From NCBI GenBank assembly GCA_016930835.1, contig JAFGGA010000053.1, positions 1 to 39,666 of the forward strand: a stretch of DNA of 39,666 nucleotides. The letters are read 5' to 3'. The DNA is from Deltaproteobacteria bacterium (GTDB taxonomy: Bacteria > Desulfobacterota > DSM-4660 > Desulfatiglandales > HGW-15). Position 1 is the stretch's first letter. Every line of letters starts with the position of its first letter. The notes below the pieces were generated by a model. It made no database searches and was not told where the DNA came from. It saw only the letters and a program-made list of their open reading frames with translations. Of the stretch, positions 16,478 through 25,135 are shown piece by piece. The position numbers and the translations under genes were made by a program.

Positions 16478-16973
16478 TGTTCCTGTCTCTAATAGATCAT
16501 TTTACTGGTACGTTTTCACTTTTACGGCGTTTTCACCCCCACCCTAACCCGAGGGGGAGGGAAGGGATGGATTCGCTAATGTAAAGAAAATATTGAAACG
16601 TTAGTGTAGCATTAGCCCAGCAATTCCATAACGTCTTTTTGCTATGCCGGACCCCCGATCCAATCAAGGGCATGCTCTAATGATTCGGTATCCAATGCCT
16701 TCCAACATTCCGCCCTTCGAGGCTGTGTCACAATTCGTCATCCCGGCCAAGCCTCGTAAAGCGAGGAGCGAGCCGGGATCCAGAAGTCTCTGGATTGTCA
16801 ATGCATTCCTGGATTCCGGATCTCGCTAGGCTATGCTCCGCTCGTCCGGAATAACGGGTTTTATGTGTTGCGACACTCTCTCCTTCGCCGGAATGACGTC
16901 TTAAGGATACTTAGTCGCCGATGTAATATTATCCTTTTTGAATACAAACGGAGGATATTCTAAAGTAATAATA
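16478..16973. repeat. Gene-free repeat-rich spacer
   Basis: There is no coding content I can support. Near 16535-16570 there is a 'ccctaacccgagggggaggg' G/C-rich fragment of a type also seen at 6190-6228, 17546-17577 and 39471-39500. From about 16735 to 16905 several 'gtcatcccgg...ccgggatccag' and 'ctggattccgg...ccggaat' palindromes occur in series, related to the repeats at both window ends. Confidence 0.6.
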
Positions 16974-17378
16974 TTATCCATTGGTTTGGTCCTTGGTCGA
17001 GGATTTCAGATTCTGACCGCCTTCTTCCCTAAATTCTTTGAAAGAAGATTCCGGGTTGATTCCGGGGCATGCCTGTTTGGCCATTTCCCAAGTATCTTTA
17101 TCGGTCAAGTTGGCAGGGTAATATGGCCATTGGGAACATATTGCGGGTTTTACAGGGTGTATTAGGCAAGCCTTTTCTTGGTCAAAGAAGATACAGAAGT
17201 AGTCGGGACCGGTCCTGATGGTGAGCCTGCCGTTCAGCTCCCGGCAATAGCCTGAAATAAAAGCTTCCGGGCTGATATCAAGGAATCGGGCAATCCTTTC
17301 GACCTCTTCTTCGTTGACATTGATGCCGCCCTCACCATAACAGCATTCGCCGCACATTTTACAATCAAAGGTTTTCAT
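16974..17378 (-). CDS. YkgJ-family cysteine-cluster protein
   Basis: A 134-aa cytosolic protein of the YkgJ (CxxCxxCC) family. The N-terminus is FDCKMCGECCYGEGG, with Cys 6, 9, 12 and 13, and further Cys occur at YFCIFF, KACLIHPVKPAICSQWPYYP and QACPG. The family is thought to chelate Zn or an Fe-S cluster and has no settled enzyme function. ATG 17378 (MKTFDCK) is chosen because the family starts there; a 12-residue longer version is possible from 17414. Neither has a strong ribosome-binding site. Confidence 0.82.
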   Translation of the reverse strand: MKTFDCKMCGECCYGEGGINVNEEEVERIARFLDISPEAFISGYCRELNGRLTIRTGPDYFCIFFDQEKACLIHPVKPAICSQWPYYPANLTDKDTWEMAKQACPGINPESSFKEFREEGGQNLKSSTKDQTNG

Positions 17379-17414
17379 AATAAAACCAGATGTTAAAGGT
17401 TTGGCTACAGACAT

Positions 17415-17734
17415 ACACGGACAGTCGCAGAATTATTCTTTCAAGAATCCTAACTCTGTTCCTGATCTGAACAGGCGATAATGGATTATTTTAAAGGTCT
17501 TACTCGTATGAAACTTCTCATCAAAAAGAACGATTACTCCCTCCCCTCAATCCCCTCCCGCCAAGGGAGGGGAGGCATTATTGGTTCCAGGTGCGCCACT
17601 GGATTCCCCTTCGGCTTTGCTCAGGTTGGCGAGCCTGTCGAACCACGGGTCTCCACTTCGCGACGGCCGAAATGACATACCATTTTATAGTTCATATCGA
17701 TCGCCTGTGTATGTGTTTCTGTGTGGGTCCGTGG
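17415..17734. repeat. Gene-free spacer with G/C-rich and palindromic repeats
   Basis: It contains 'cccctcccgccaagggagggg' (about 17550-17573), a hairpin-forming unit, and a degraded 'ctggattcc...gaaatgac' unit (17597-17676). There is no supported gene. The hairpin lacks a T tract, so it is not called a terminator. Confidence 0.5.
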
Positions 17735-20626
17735 CTAAGATTTATTTGTTAACTCATCCAGGTTCCAATCCACAGGCAGACGCACCCTCCGATCATCCTT
17801 TTTGGTCCGGTATATGAGATGGCCATTACTGATACCGAACAGGAATAAATCCCTGGTGGCAGCCACATCCTGTTGGCAGTACTCCGTGAGTTTTTCCATC
17901 TCACCCTGTCTGAACCATTCCACGGCCTGGAGACCGTCCGCCGATTTTCCCTGATTCATGGTCTCTTTGGACAGGTGGTCCAGCCCGAGCCTGAAGCCGA
18001 GTCTTTGATAGATATCCTCCAAGATATCAAAGGTCGGCAACTTCTGGAGATCCTTCGTCGCATATGCACTCAATACCTTGTAATCAAATCGTTTGACGTT
18101 GAAACCCACTATCAAGTCAGCCATCTCAAGGCGAGCGATAAGAGCATGGACGGCATCTTCCGTGAAGGTGAAAAATCGTTTCTCGAGGCTGTCGTAGACC
18201 ACGGCCACGGAAATCCGCATGAGGTGGGTGTTTTGCCAGCCTCCCACATCCTGGGCCAATTTCTGGGTCTCCAGGTCGAAATAGATTATCCTGGGTTCGA
18301 CCGGTTCCATGACTTGTTCTTCTCTCTCCATTATTTCAGGTTCGGGTTCTTCTTCGTCATGGGGTGGTTTGAGTGGTCTTTGTCCGGTGAGAAGCTCCAG
18401 GGTCATAACAGCAGCCTTTTTGTCCAAGGGTTTATTCCCGGAGCCGCACTTGGGAGAATGGATACAGGAAGGGCATCCTTCATCACATTCACAGGTCCGT
18501 ATATGGTCCAGGGTCTTTTCCAGAAGTTCCAGGATAATCTCAAAACCCCTTTGGGCCAAACCCACACCACCGGGGTGTCCGTCATAGATGAAAATGGCGG
18601 CCTTTTCCACTTGTGGGTGGTAGGTGTAACAGATCCCGCCGATATCGTTCCTGTCACAAAGGGCAAAAAGCGGAAAGATGCCGATGGCCCCATGTTCTAT
18701 AGCATGGATGCCTCCCATAAAATGCAACCCTTCCGCCTCAACATATTTTTGGATGGCGGGTTCGATCTCTATCCAAAATCCGATGGTCTCAAAGGTCTGG
18801 GAAGGCAATTCCAAGGGAAGAACACCTATGAGTTCCTGTCCGGGTAAGGCCCTTTTCTCATATCCGGTGATCTGCTCCGTGACCTTAACCATACCCTCCC
18901 GAACCAGGAACTGACCTGCCGGTTTACTCCGGTTGATCTGGATGATCTCGGTCTCTTTTTCAGCCCGGATCCGGGTAAAGTACTTTAGATCGGATTGATG
19001 AACAATAATATCCCTTTTTGCCATGTCCATACGATCCACCAGATATTGCACGGCCTTGTGTAAGTAGACCGCGCCGGGGTGGCATTCCTTAAAGGCTCGG
19101 ATACCATCAATGGTTCCAATAGCCTGGCCGGTTTCCTTTTCAAAGATGGTGTAACTTTCACCCGTGGATCGGATGTTCACCAGCCTGTGTGGTTGGGATC
19201 GGGCAGAGTACCACGTGGGATCTCCGTCCGCGGAACGAACGAGTTTTCCTTCCTTTTCGAGATCCTTGAGATGAACAGTCAGGTCTTTGGGCCAGAATCG
19301 TTCGTCTTGAAGGGTGATGGGCTCTTCATCCGCGGCGCATGGCAGGTGGGCCTTGACCACGTACGGGTTGTGGGGGTCCAGGATGGCGGCCTCGTACGAA
19401 CGATCAAAAAGGTCATCCGGGTGGCGCATGAAGTATTGATCCAAGGCATCGGGTTTTGCGATCAGGATGATCATGGATTCCCTACCCGACCGGCCCACCC
19501 GCCCGCTGCGTTGCCATGTGTTGATAATGGTCCCCGGATATCCAACGAGCAGGCAGATATCCAGATACCCGATGTCGATTCCCATTTCCAGGGCACTGGT
19601 GGAGACCACGCCCATAAGATCGCCGCTGGATAGCCTATTTTCGATCTCCCGTCGTTCCCCGGGCATGAAGCCGGCTCTGTAGGAACTGACCTTTTTCCCA
19701 AGGCACGAAGAGAGCTGAGAGACCCAGAGGTGGATGAGCTCGGTCTCTTTTCTGGATTGGGTAAAGGCGATGGTCCTGAAACCGGACTGTATGCAATGGG
19801 CAAATAGCCTGGCCGCGGAAAAATTCGGGCTTATGGTCGGATTCAGAAAGACGACATGTTGACCGGCCCTTGGGGAACCGCTGGTATCAATGATCCGGAG
19901 TGTTTCATCAATAAGGGTTTCACCGAACTCTTTCGGGTTTTGAACCGTTGCGGATAAGAGGACAAATCGGGGTTTTGAACCATGGAAAGCGCATATTCGC
20001 TTGAGTCGTTTGATGACCTGGTTCATGTGAGATCCGAAGATACCCCTGTAGGTATGGACCTCGTCAATAATCACAAAGCTTAGGGTTTCAAAGAACTTTT
20101 GCCATTTGTGGTGATAGGCCATGATCCCCCGGTGAAGCATGTCGGGGTTGGTGAAGAGGATCTGGGGAACGTGGTTTCGTATCTTTGTGCGCATATAGGG
20201 CGTGGTATCACCGTCATAGATATTGATTGAAATATCCTTTTGTTTCCCAAGCCCATTGATGAAAAAGGAAAGGGTTTTAAACTGGTCCTGTTCAAGGGCC
20301 TTTAAGGGAAACAGATAAAGGGCCTTGGATGATCTATTTTGTAAAAGCGCTTCCATAACCGTCAGGTTGTAGATCATGCTTTTACCGCTTGCCGTAGGAG
20401 TGGCGATGATTACATGTTCACCTTGTCGGATATATTGTATCGCTTCGGTCTGGTGCCTGTAGAATTGACGGATCTCCGACATTTCAAGTATCCGCCGGAT
20501 CTCGGTATTTAGTTTTATCTCGGGACCGTATTGAGGGGCATGGGGAGGCACATATCGGTGGTGGATAAAGGCCGGACCGAAATCCATGTGATTTTTTAAT
20601 GTATGGACATAGTCGGAAAGGTTCAC
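17735..20626 (-). CDS. MrfA-like DEAD/DEAH helicase fused to a MrfB-like DEDDy exonuclease
   Basis: A 963-aa cytosolic DNA repair candidate. Helicase core: Walker A ATPTASGKS (near residue 80), the DEVH box IIDEVHTYRG, LLSATVQNP and GRVGRSGR. A DUF1998-type domain follows with a four-Cys cluster CECDEGCPSCIHSPKC, as in Bacillus MrfA/YprA. After an acidic linker, an RNase H-like exonuclease begins at residue 779 with D784 and E786 (FDLET), D848 (FNVKRFDY), and Y916 with D920 (EYCQQDVAAT), a complete DEDDy set as in MrfB/YprB. In B. subtilis, separate MrfA and MrfB act together on mitomycin C damage; here both sit in one chain. The start is GTG with AAGGA 5 nt upstream. It is divergent from selD. 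Confidence 0.88.
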   Translation of the reverse strand: MNLSDYVHTLKNHMDFGPAFIHHRYVPPHAPQYGPEIKLNTEIRRILEMSEIRQFYRHQTEAIQYIRQGEHVIIATPTASGKSMIYNLTVMEALLQNRSSKALYLFPLKALEQDQFKTLSFFINGLGKQKDISINIYDGDTTPYMRTKIRNHVPQILFTNPDMLHRGIMAYHHKWQKFFETLSFVIIDEVHTYRGIFGSHMNQVIKRLKRICAFHGSKPRFVLLSATVQNPKEFGETLIDETLRIIDTSGSPRAGQHVVFLNPTISPNFSAARLFAHCIQSGFRTIAFTQSRKETELIHLWVSQLSSCLGKKVSSYRAGFMPGERREIENRLSSGDLMGVVSTSALEMGIDIGYLDICLLVGYPGTIINTWQRSGRVGRSGRESMIILIAKPDALDQYFMRHPDDLFDRSYEAAILDPHNPYVVKAHLPCAADEEPITLQDERFWPKDLTVHLKDLEKEGKLVRSADGDPTWYSARSQPHRLVNIRSTGESYTIFEKETGQAIGTIDGIRAFKECHPGAVYLHKAVQYLVDRMDMAKRDIIVHQSDLKYFTRIRAEKETEIIQINRSKPAGQFLVREGMVKVTEQITGYEKRALPGQELIGVLPLELPSQTFETIGFWIEIEPAIQKYVEAEGLHFMGGIHAIEHGAIGIFPLFALCDRNDIGGICYTYHPQVEKAAIFIYDGHPGGVGLAQRGFEIILELLEKTLDHIRTCECDEGCPSCIHSPKCGSGNKPLDKKAAVMTLELLTGQRPLKPPHDEEEPEPEIMEREEQVMEPVEPRIIYFDLETQKLAQDVGGWQNTHLMRISVAVVYDSLEKRFFTFTEDAVHALIARLEMADLIVGFNVKRFDYKVLSAYATKDLQKLPTFDILEDIYQRLGFRLGLDHLSKETMNQGKSADGLQAVEWFRQGEMEKLTEYCQQDVAATRDLFLFGISNGHLIYRTKKDDRRVRLPVDWNLDELTNKS

Positions 20627-21065
20627 GGCTTTCCTTGCGATCTTTTATTTTGACCCAAGCTGTGTCTTATTATTCACTTTTTTTGCCAGTTGGAAGAAAG
20701 GATACAAGGATTCGAGGGTTCGGGGGCTCCTCGCTAAAAACCGCGAAATCTTCGATAAGTGTTTTCTCTCAGCGAATCCGTGCGGCGGGGCCGAGCGGAA
20801 CAAGGTGTTAAACATTCCGCTCGAATCCTCGGACCCTGGACCCCTTGGATCCCTTTCATCAATCTGATACTGTGTACATCATACCTATTTAACAACACAT
20901 ATCATATTCGGCTTTCATATTTCCAGTAGGTTTTTATGATAGTCGGAATCCTTTACTATTTAAAGTGGATTTGATATTGATTCAAACCGATGAATGAAAT
21001 AATTCTCTTGTGCCTCGGGAATTTCATTTTTCCGTGATAAATAGGCTGCCAAGAAAGGTTAACTT
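20627..21065. other. Divergent spacer with stem-loop repeat
   Basis: 439 nt between the helicase-exonuclease and selD. Within 20708-20828 there is an outer inverted repeat GGATTCGAG / CTCGAATCC and an inner hairpin GAGCGGAA (20793-20800) with TTCCGCTC (20815-20822) around a 14-nt loop. 'ccctggaccccttggatccc' follows, typical of dispersed intergenic repeats. No tRNA fold was found. The selD ribosome-binding site (AAAGG) is at the right edge. Promoters could not be called. Confidence 0.45.
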
Positions 21066-22118
21066 ATGCCCGAAAATGATTCAAAACGTCTCACCCAAAC
21101 GGTTCGGGGATCGGGGTGAGCTTCCAAGCTGGGTCCGGGGGACCTGGATAAGGCGTTATGCGGCCTGGATGTCCCGAAACATCCTGACCTTTTAATAGGC
21201 CTGGACACATTTGATGATGCCGGGGTGTTTCGGTTGCGGGAGGACCTTGCCGTCATCCAAACGGTGGATTTTTTTACCCCGATCGTGGATGATCCTTATA
21301 CGTTCGGTCAGATCGCGGCCGCCAACGCGTTGAGTGATGTATATGCCATGGGAGGGAAACCTCTGACTGCCATGAATATCATCTGTTTCCCCATAAAAAA
21401 TTTGGATATATCCGTTCTCCAAGAGACCTTAAAGGGGGGCCTGGACAAGATCAAGGAAGCGGGGGCCTTGTTGGTGGGCGGCCACAGCGTGGAGGACGAT
21501 GAATTTAAATACGGTTTGTCCGTATTAGGGACGGTTCATCCAGATCGCATCCTGGCCAATCGAGGCGCCCGACCAGGTGACTATCTGGTACTGACCAAAC
21601 CCATCGGGACGGGGATTATCAATACGGCCATCAAAGGAAATTTGGCGGATAAAGGCTTGATAGATGAAGTGACCCGCATCATGGCCGCACTGAACAGGGC
21701 GGCGGCGGATGCATTTCTATCCTTTGATATTTCGGCATGTACCGATGTGACGGGCTTTGGGCTCTTGGGTCATGCCTGTGAGATGATCAATGATCAGGTT
21801 GTGGGTCTGGTGATCGATCCCGAAGAGATTCCATTGATCCGGGAGACATTAAGCTTCGCCCGGATGGGGATTGTACCGGCCGGTGCACGTAGGAACCTGG
21901 ATTTCCGGGGAAACCTGATTGTAGGTTTCGAAAAATTAGAGCCTGCCATGAGGGATATATTATTCGACCCCCAGACATCCGGTGGTCTCCTTGCGGCAGT
22001 CAGACCGGAACAAGCGGAGACCCTTGTGGAAACCCTAAAAAAAGCGGGTTTACAGGAGGCCTGTATTATCGGGGAGTTTGTCAAGGAACCAAAGGGTAAG
22101 ATTGTTATGAAGATCTAA
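21066..22118 (+). CDS. selD: Selenide, water dikinase SelD, itself a selenoprotein (UGA = Sec18)
   Basis: Makes selenophosphate from selenide and ATP, the Se donor for Sec-tRNA. 350 aa when TGA 21117-21119 is read as Sec. The N-terminus is LTQTVRGSG-Sec-ASKLGPGDL, so Sec18 and Lys21 occupy the catalytic Cys/Sec and Lys positions (GCGCK in E. coli, where the second Cys is dispensable; here it is Ser). Downstream are ETP-type motifs VQTVDFFTPIVDDPYTFGQIAAANALSDVYAMGG, CTDVTGFGLLGH and FDPQTSGGLL. AAAGG lies 7 nt before the ATG. Without recoding, an ATG-less truncated protein would lose the active site. The 3' end overlaps the ABC-F gene by 4 nt, tail to tail. Confidence 0.93.
21129..21147 (+). 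promoter_or_regulatory. Bacterial SECIS hairpin of selD
   Basis: CTGGGTCC (21129-21136) pairs with GGACCTGG (21140-21147) over eight positions (two G-T) around a GGG loop. The loop starts 17 nt after the UGA, the same spacing as in the C-GCAxxG-C-C gene. Stem strength and loop guanines fit SelB recognition. Confidence 0.75.
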
Positions 22119-24109
22119 CCGATATCTTGGTCCCGGAGTTCATCCTGGATCTTCTCCATTTCATGCTGTTTTTCTTCCCATTCCCGCATTGATTCTTCAA
22201 GTTCTTGTCTTATCTCACGATATTCAGATAAGAGGGGCACGCTTTTGGTGTTGTCCTTAAAGATATCCGGGTCTGAAAGGATTTCGGAGATCTTTTTTTC
22301 CCTATTTTCCAGGTAAGCGATTCTATCTTCCAGACGGGATAAACGATCTTTTACAGGTTTGAGTGAGGATTGGACAAGAGTCCGTTGCTGGGCCTTTTCT
22401 TTTCTAAGGGCCTTTTTATTGTCTTTGATCTTTTGAGTAGCGGCGTCTGTTGGAATCTTTACATCATTTGTTTGAGGAGGAGTATGCAAGGGGGGAGAAT
22501 CCAGTCTTGTCAGGTGATCATAATATTCATAAAGGGTGCCATGATATTCAACTATCCCCTTGTCCCGGATATCCCATATCTTTGTGGCCAGTCTATTGAT
22601 GAAAGATTGATTATGTGAGACAAACAGGAGGGTACCGTTATACTTTTCCAAAGCATTGATGAGTATCTCCGATGAGATGAGATCCAGGTGATTGGTGGGT
22701 TCATCCATGAGGATCAGGTTACCGGGCTTGATCAACATCTTTGCCAAGCATACCCGCGCTTTTTCCCCACCTGAGAGGACCTTTAAGGGTTTATCCACAT
22801 CATCACCGGAAAACAGGAAGGCTCCGCATATGGAGCGCACGAAACCGATGCTCTCATGGGGTACAACCTGGTAAACTTCCTCGATAATGCTGTTATTGGG
22901 ATTTAACATCTCTGAATGATGCTGGGCATAATAGGCCAAGGAGACATTATACCCTAGCGTGATTTTACCCTGGTCCGGGGGGATTTCATGGGCCACCATC
23001 CTCAGTAGAGTGGTCTTGCCGAAACCGTTTGGGCCGATCACAGCGACTTTTTCGCCCCTCATGACAGTCAGGTTGATGTTTTGATAAAGGGTATTGTTTG
23101 TGTATGCCTTCGAGAGCCCTTCCAAGGCAATGACAACCCGGCCGCTTCGTGGCACTTCAGGGAAAGAAAAACGGATAGACTTTTCCTTACGCTGGGTCTC
23201 AACTAGTTCAATCTTTTTCAACAATTTTATCTTGCTTTGGGCCTGCCTGGCTTTGGTAGCCTTGGCCCGGAATCTATCGATAAACTTCTTGGCCTCTTTT
23301 ATTTTTTGCTCTTGGTTTCGGGCCTTCCCCTCCTGGGTCTTCACATCCTCTTCCCGTGCCTTCAGGTATTGATTATAGTTCCCCTTATAATGTCTCATAC
23401 CTTCGGGTTCAAAGCTGATCAAGCGCTCGATATGCCGGTTAAGGAAGTCTCTATCATGACATACAAGAATGAGCGCCCCCCTTAATTCTCTGAGAAACGT
23501 CTCGAGCCAACGAACGGATGGAATGTCCAGGTAATTGGTCGGCTCATCCAGAAGAAGCAGATCCGGATTTTGGTATAAGATAGATCCTAAAGCGGCCCTC
23601 ATGCGCCAACCTCCACTTAAGGACTCCACTTGTCTTGTAAAGTCATCGGACCGAAATCCGAGCCCTTCTAGAATCTTTTCAGCCTTGTGCGCGGGGAACT
23701 GGATATCCATGGCATTCATATCATGGTGAAGCTCGGTCAAACGGGCGGCCATCGCTTCTTGCTTTTGTTGCGGGAGACTTTCTTTGAGGGCGCCTTCGAT
23801 GTGGTTGATCTCCTCCTTTAGCGATTGACGCCCCGGGATCGATTGGAGAACGGCGGGGAGAAGCGGTCCGGTGAGTCTTTCACTGATATCCTGCGGCAGA
23901 TATCCAATTCGCGCTCCTCGTTTTAGCCGGACCTCCCCACTATCGGGGGATATCTCTTGCGCGAGGAGTCGGAGTAGACTGGTTTTACCTGAACCGTTCG
24001 GCCCCACAAGTCCCATGTGGTCTCCTTCTTCCACCTGGAAACCGATACTGCTGAAGATCTCTTTTCTTCCAAAGGTAAGTGTTAGGTTGACAACGTTGAT
24101 GAGGCTCAT
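22115..24109 (-). CDS. ABC-F family ATPase (Uup/YdiF-like)
   Basis: Soluble duplicated ATP-binding cassette protein, 664 aa, with no membrane domain. First cassette: GPNGSGKTS (about residues 36-44), signature SLSGGWRMR, Walker B LLLLDEPTNYLD. A charged linker follows (KIKEAKKFIDRFRAKATKARQ), the interdomain segment that ABC-F proteins push into the ribosomal E site. Second cassette: GPNGFGKTT, LSGGEKARV, LILMDEPTNHLD. The C-terminus (about 560-664) is a Glu/Lys-rich coiled coil as in Uup. ABC-F proteins relieve stalled ribosomes or confer antibiotic protection; subtype is uncertain. No clear ribosome-binding site is seen upstream of the ATG. Confidence 0.92.
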   Translation of the reverse strand: MSLINVVNLTLTFGRKEIFSSIGFQVEEGDHMGLVGPNGSGKTSLLRLLAQEISPDSGEVRLKRGARIGYLPQDISERLTGPLLPAVLQSIPGRQSLKEEINHIEGALKESLPQQKQEAMAARLTELHHDMNAMDIQFPAHKAEKILEGLGFRSDDFTRQVESLSGGWRMRAALGSILYQNPDLLLLDEPTNYLDIPSVRWLETFLRELRGALILVCHDRDFLNRHIERLISFEPEGMRHYKGNYNQYLKAREEDVKTQEGKARNQEQKIKEAKKFIDRFRAKATKARQAQSKIKLLKKIELVETQRKEKSIRFSFPEVPRSGRVVIALEGLSKAYTNNTLYQNINLTVMRGEKVAVIGPNGFGKTTLLRMVAHEIPPDQGKITLGYNVSLAYYAQHHSEMLNPNNSIIEEVYQVVPHESIGFVRSICGAFLFSGDDVDKPLKVLSGGEKARVCLAKMLIKPGNLILMDEPTNHLDLISSEILINALEKYNGTLLFVSHNQSFINRLATKIWDIRDKGIVEYHGTLYEYYDHLTRLDSPPLHTPPQTNDVKIPTDAATQKIKDNKKALRKEKAQQRTLVQSSLKPVKDRLSRLEDRIAYLENREKKISEILSDPDIFKDNTKSVPLLSEYREIRQELEESMREWEEKQHEMEKIQDELRDQDIG

Positions 24110-24139
24110 GGGAAAAAACAGGTGATGGGAAACAAAAGG

Positions 24140-24367
24140 TTATTCTCTAAAAATAGCGTCCAGAACTTCCTGGATTTGAATGGCTGTAATATAGCCCCGA
24201 TCCAATAAAATTTCGCCGACCAACCGATGGGTATGGAGATCGATGTCTTCTTTTACTTGGATTTTCATGGCTTCAATTAGATTTTCAGGGGTGACGAAAC
24301 CCCTTTCAACGGCGATGATTCCAAATCGTTTTTCATAATGTTCAATCTTTCCGGGCTTGTCCAGCAT
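24140..24367 (-). CDS. Small GspE-N/MshEN-like protein
   Basis: A 75-aa protein with two helix-turn segments resembling the N-terminal domain of type II secretion/type IV pilus ATPases: FGIIAVERGFVTPENLIEAM and LVGEILLDRGYITAIQIQEVL. The pattern 'G-lL-G-it-qi-eal' occurs twice. No ATPase follows, so this is a free-standing domain. In large proteins such domains bind partner proteins or cyclic di-GMP; whether this one does is unknown. GGAAGG lies 8 nt before the ATG. It may be co-transcribed with the ABC-F gene 30 nt downstream. Confidence 0.65.
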   Translation of the reverse strand: MLDKPGKIEHYEKRFGIIAVERGFVTPENLIEAMKIQVKEDIDLHTHRLVGEILLDRGYITAIQIQEVLDAIFRE

Positions 24368-24605
24368 GATATTTTCCTTCCTCTCTTATATTCACGAGGA
24401 ATGCGCGATTTTTCCTTTTTCAAATACAAATCCAGTTTTGAACAGAAGCAATAAACGGACCGCGGGAACTCTTTTAGCGTGAAAACATGAAAAGAAATTT
24501 CGTCTTATTAACAAATACGTGATCGAATTTTGATTGAATCACGAGTCGGGCGCACTGGCATCCAAAATAAACGGAATCCGGCTCTTGAGCGGTGAACTTG
24601 AAAAC

Positions 24606-24648
24606 AGATCCCCGTACGCCCCCAAAAACCGTTTCCGGACAAGCCTGG
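24606..24648 (+). repeat. Dispersed repeat family A, copy 2
   Basis: Reads gatccccgtacgcccccaaa, then aaccgtttccggacaagc, matching the units at 5837-5873 and 37619-37655. The rest of the 24368-24658 gap holds no supported gene. Confidence 0.6.
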
Positions 24649-24658
24649 GTTGGTGTTT

Positions 24659-24850
24659 CTAATGGGCGTCATCTCCATAACTTGAAGATACTTTAAATAG
24701 GATGCCCCCATAAATCGCAGCCGTGACAGCAACCCAGAGTAAGACGGCCAACCAGCTACCAAAGATATTCCAGAGAAGACCACTGCCCACGAATCCGGGG
24801 ATAATCATCACAATCCCGATCCCGAGCATTCGGCTTATATCCATCATCAA
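24659..24850 (-). CDS. Small integral membrane protein
   Basis: 63 aa with two hydrophobic helices (about residues 8-28 and 33-52) separated by a short turn (LLWNIFGSW), and a polar tail ending SSYGDDAH. Gly-rich helix faces suggest packing. I do not recognise a named family. The start is supported by GGGGG a few nt upstream of three clustered ATG codons, so the exact first Met is uncertain. It is monocistronic, with 285 nt of non-coding DNA between it and the SPOR gene upstream. Confidence 0.5.
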   Translation of the reverse strand: MMMDISRMLGIGIVMIIPGFVGSGLLWNIFGSWLAVLLWVAVTAAIYGGILFKVSSSYGDDAH

Positions 24851-24990
24851 CCCCCTATAACGAATATTTATCCATGCATAAAGCTTTAAAATAATATCTC
24901 AACAAGCGATTTCAGAGCATCCTCCTTAACACAAAATATTGGGGTTGGCTATTATTTTTTGGTAACACTTCAGCTATTTTCACAAAATAT

Positions 24991-25060
24991 AAACGACTGG
25001 ATTCCGCGATCAAGCCTTTGAACATCTGACTTGAATCCTGGAGACCTCAACACCTGGAAT
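24991..25060. repeat. Degraded copy of the ctggattccgc palindromic repeat
   Basis: It contains 'actggattccgcgatcaagc' with a diverged right half. The 39633-39666 end of the window starts the same way (attggattccgcggtcaagccgcggaatgac). The remainder of 24851-25135 shows no gene. Confidence 0.45.
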
Positions 25061-25135
25061 CCTTATGATCGACCAACCCGTGCTCCGTAGCTGGCACCGC
25101 GGAGGATGGACAAGATTGGAGATGATCCAAAAATT

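Noticed and set aside
16500-16970. CRISPR array in the repeat-rich spacer
   Set aside because: The repeats are palindromic, of unequal length and irregularly spaced, with no spacers of constant length and no cas genes.
17550-17573. G/C-rich hairpin as a terminator
   Set aside because: No T tract follows, and similar fragments occur at unrelated intergenic sites, so it is treated as a repeat.
17873-18847. 324-aa frame opposite the helicase-exonuclease
   Set aside because: It lies entirely antisense to a gene with clear domains, and its translation has no recognisable motif or ribosome-binding site; a shadow frame.
20690-20850. A tRNA-Sec (selC) gene upstream of selD
   Set aside because: The hairpins do not form a cloverleaf, there is no TCA anticodon arm in place and no CCA end.
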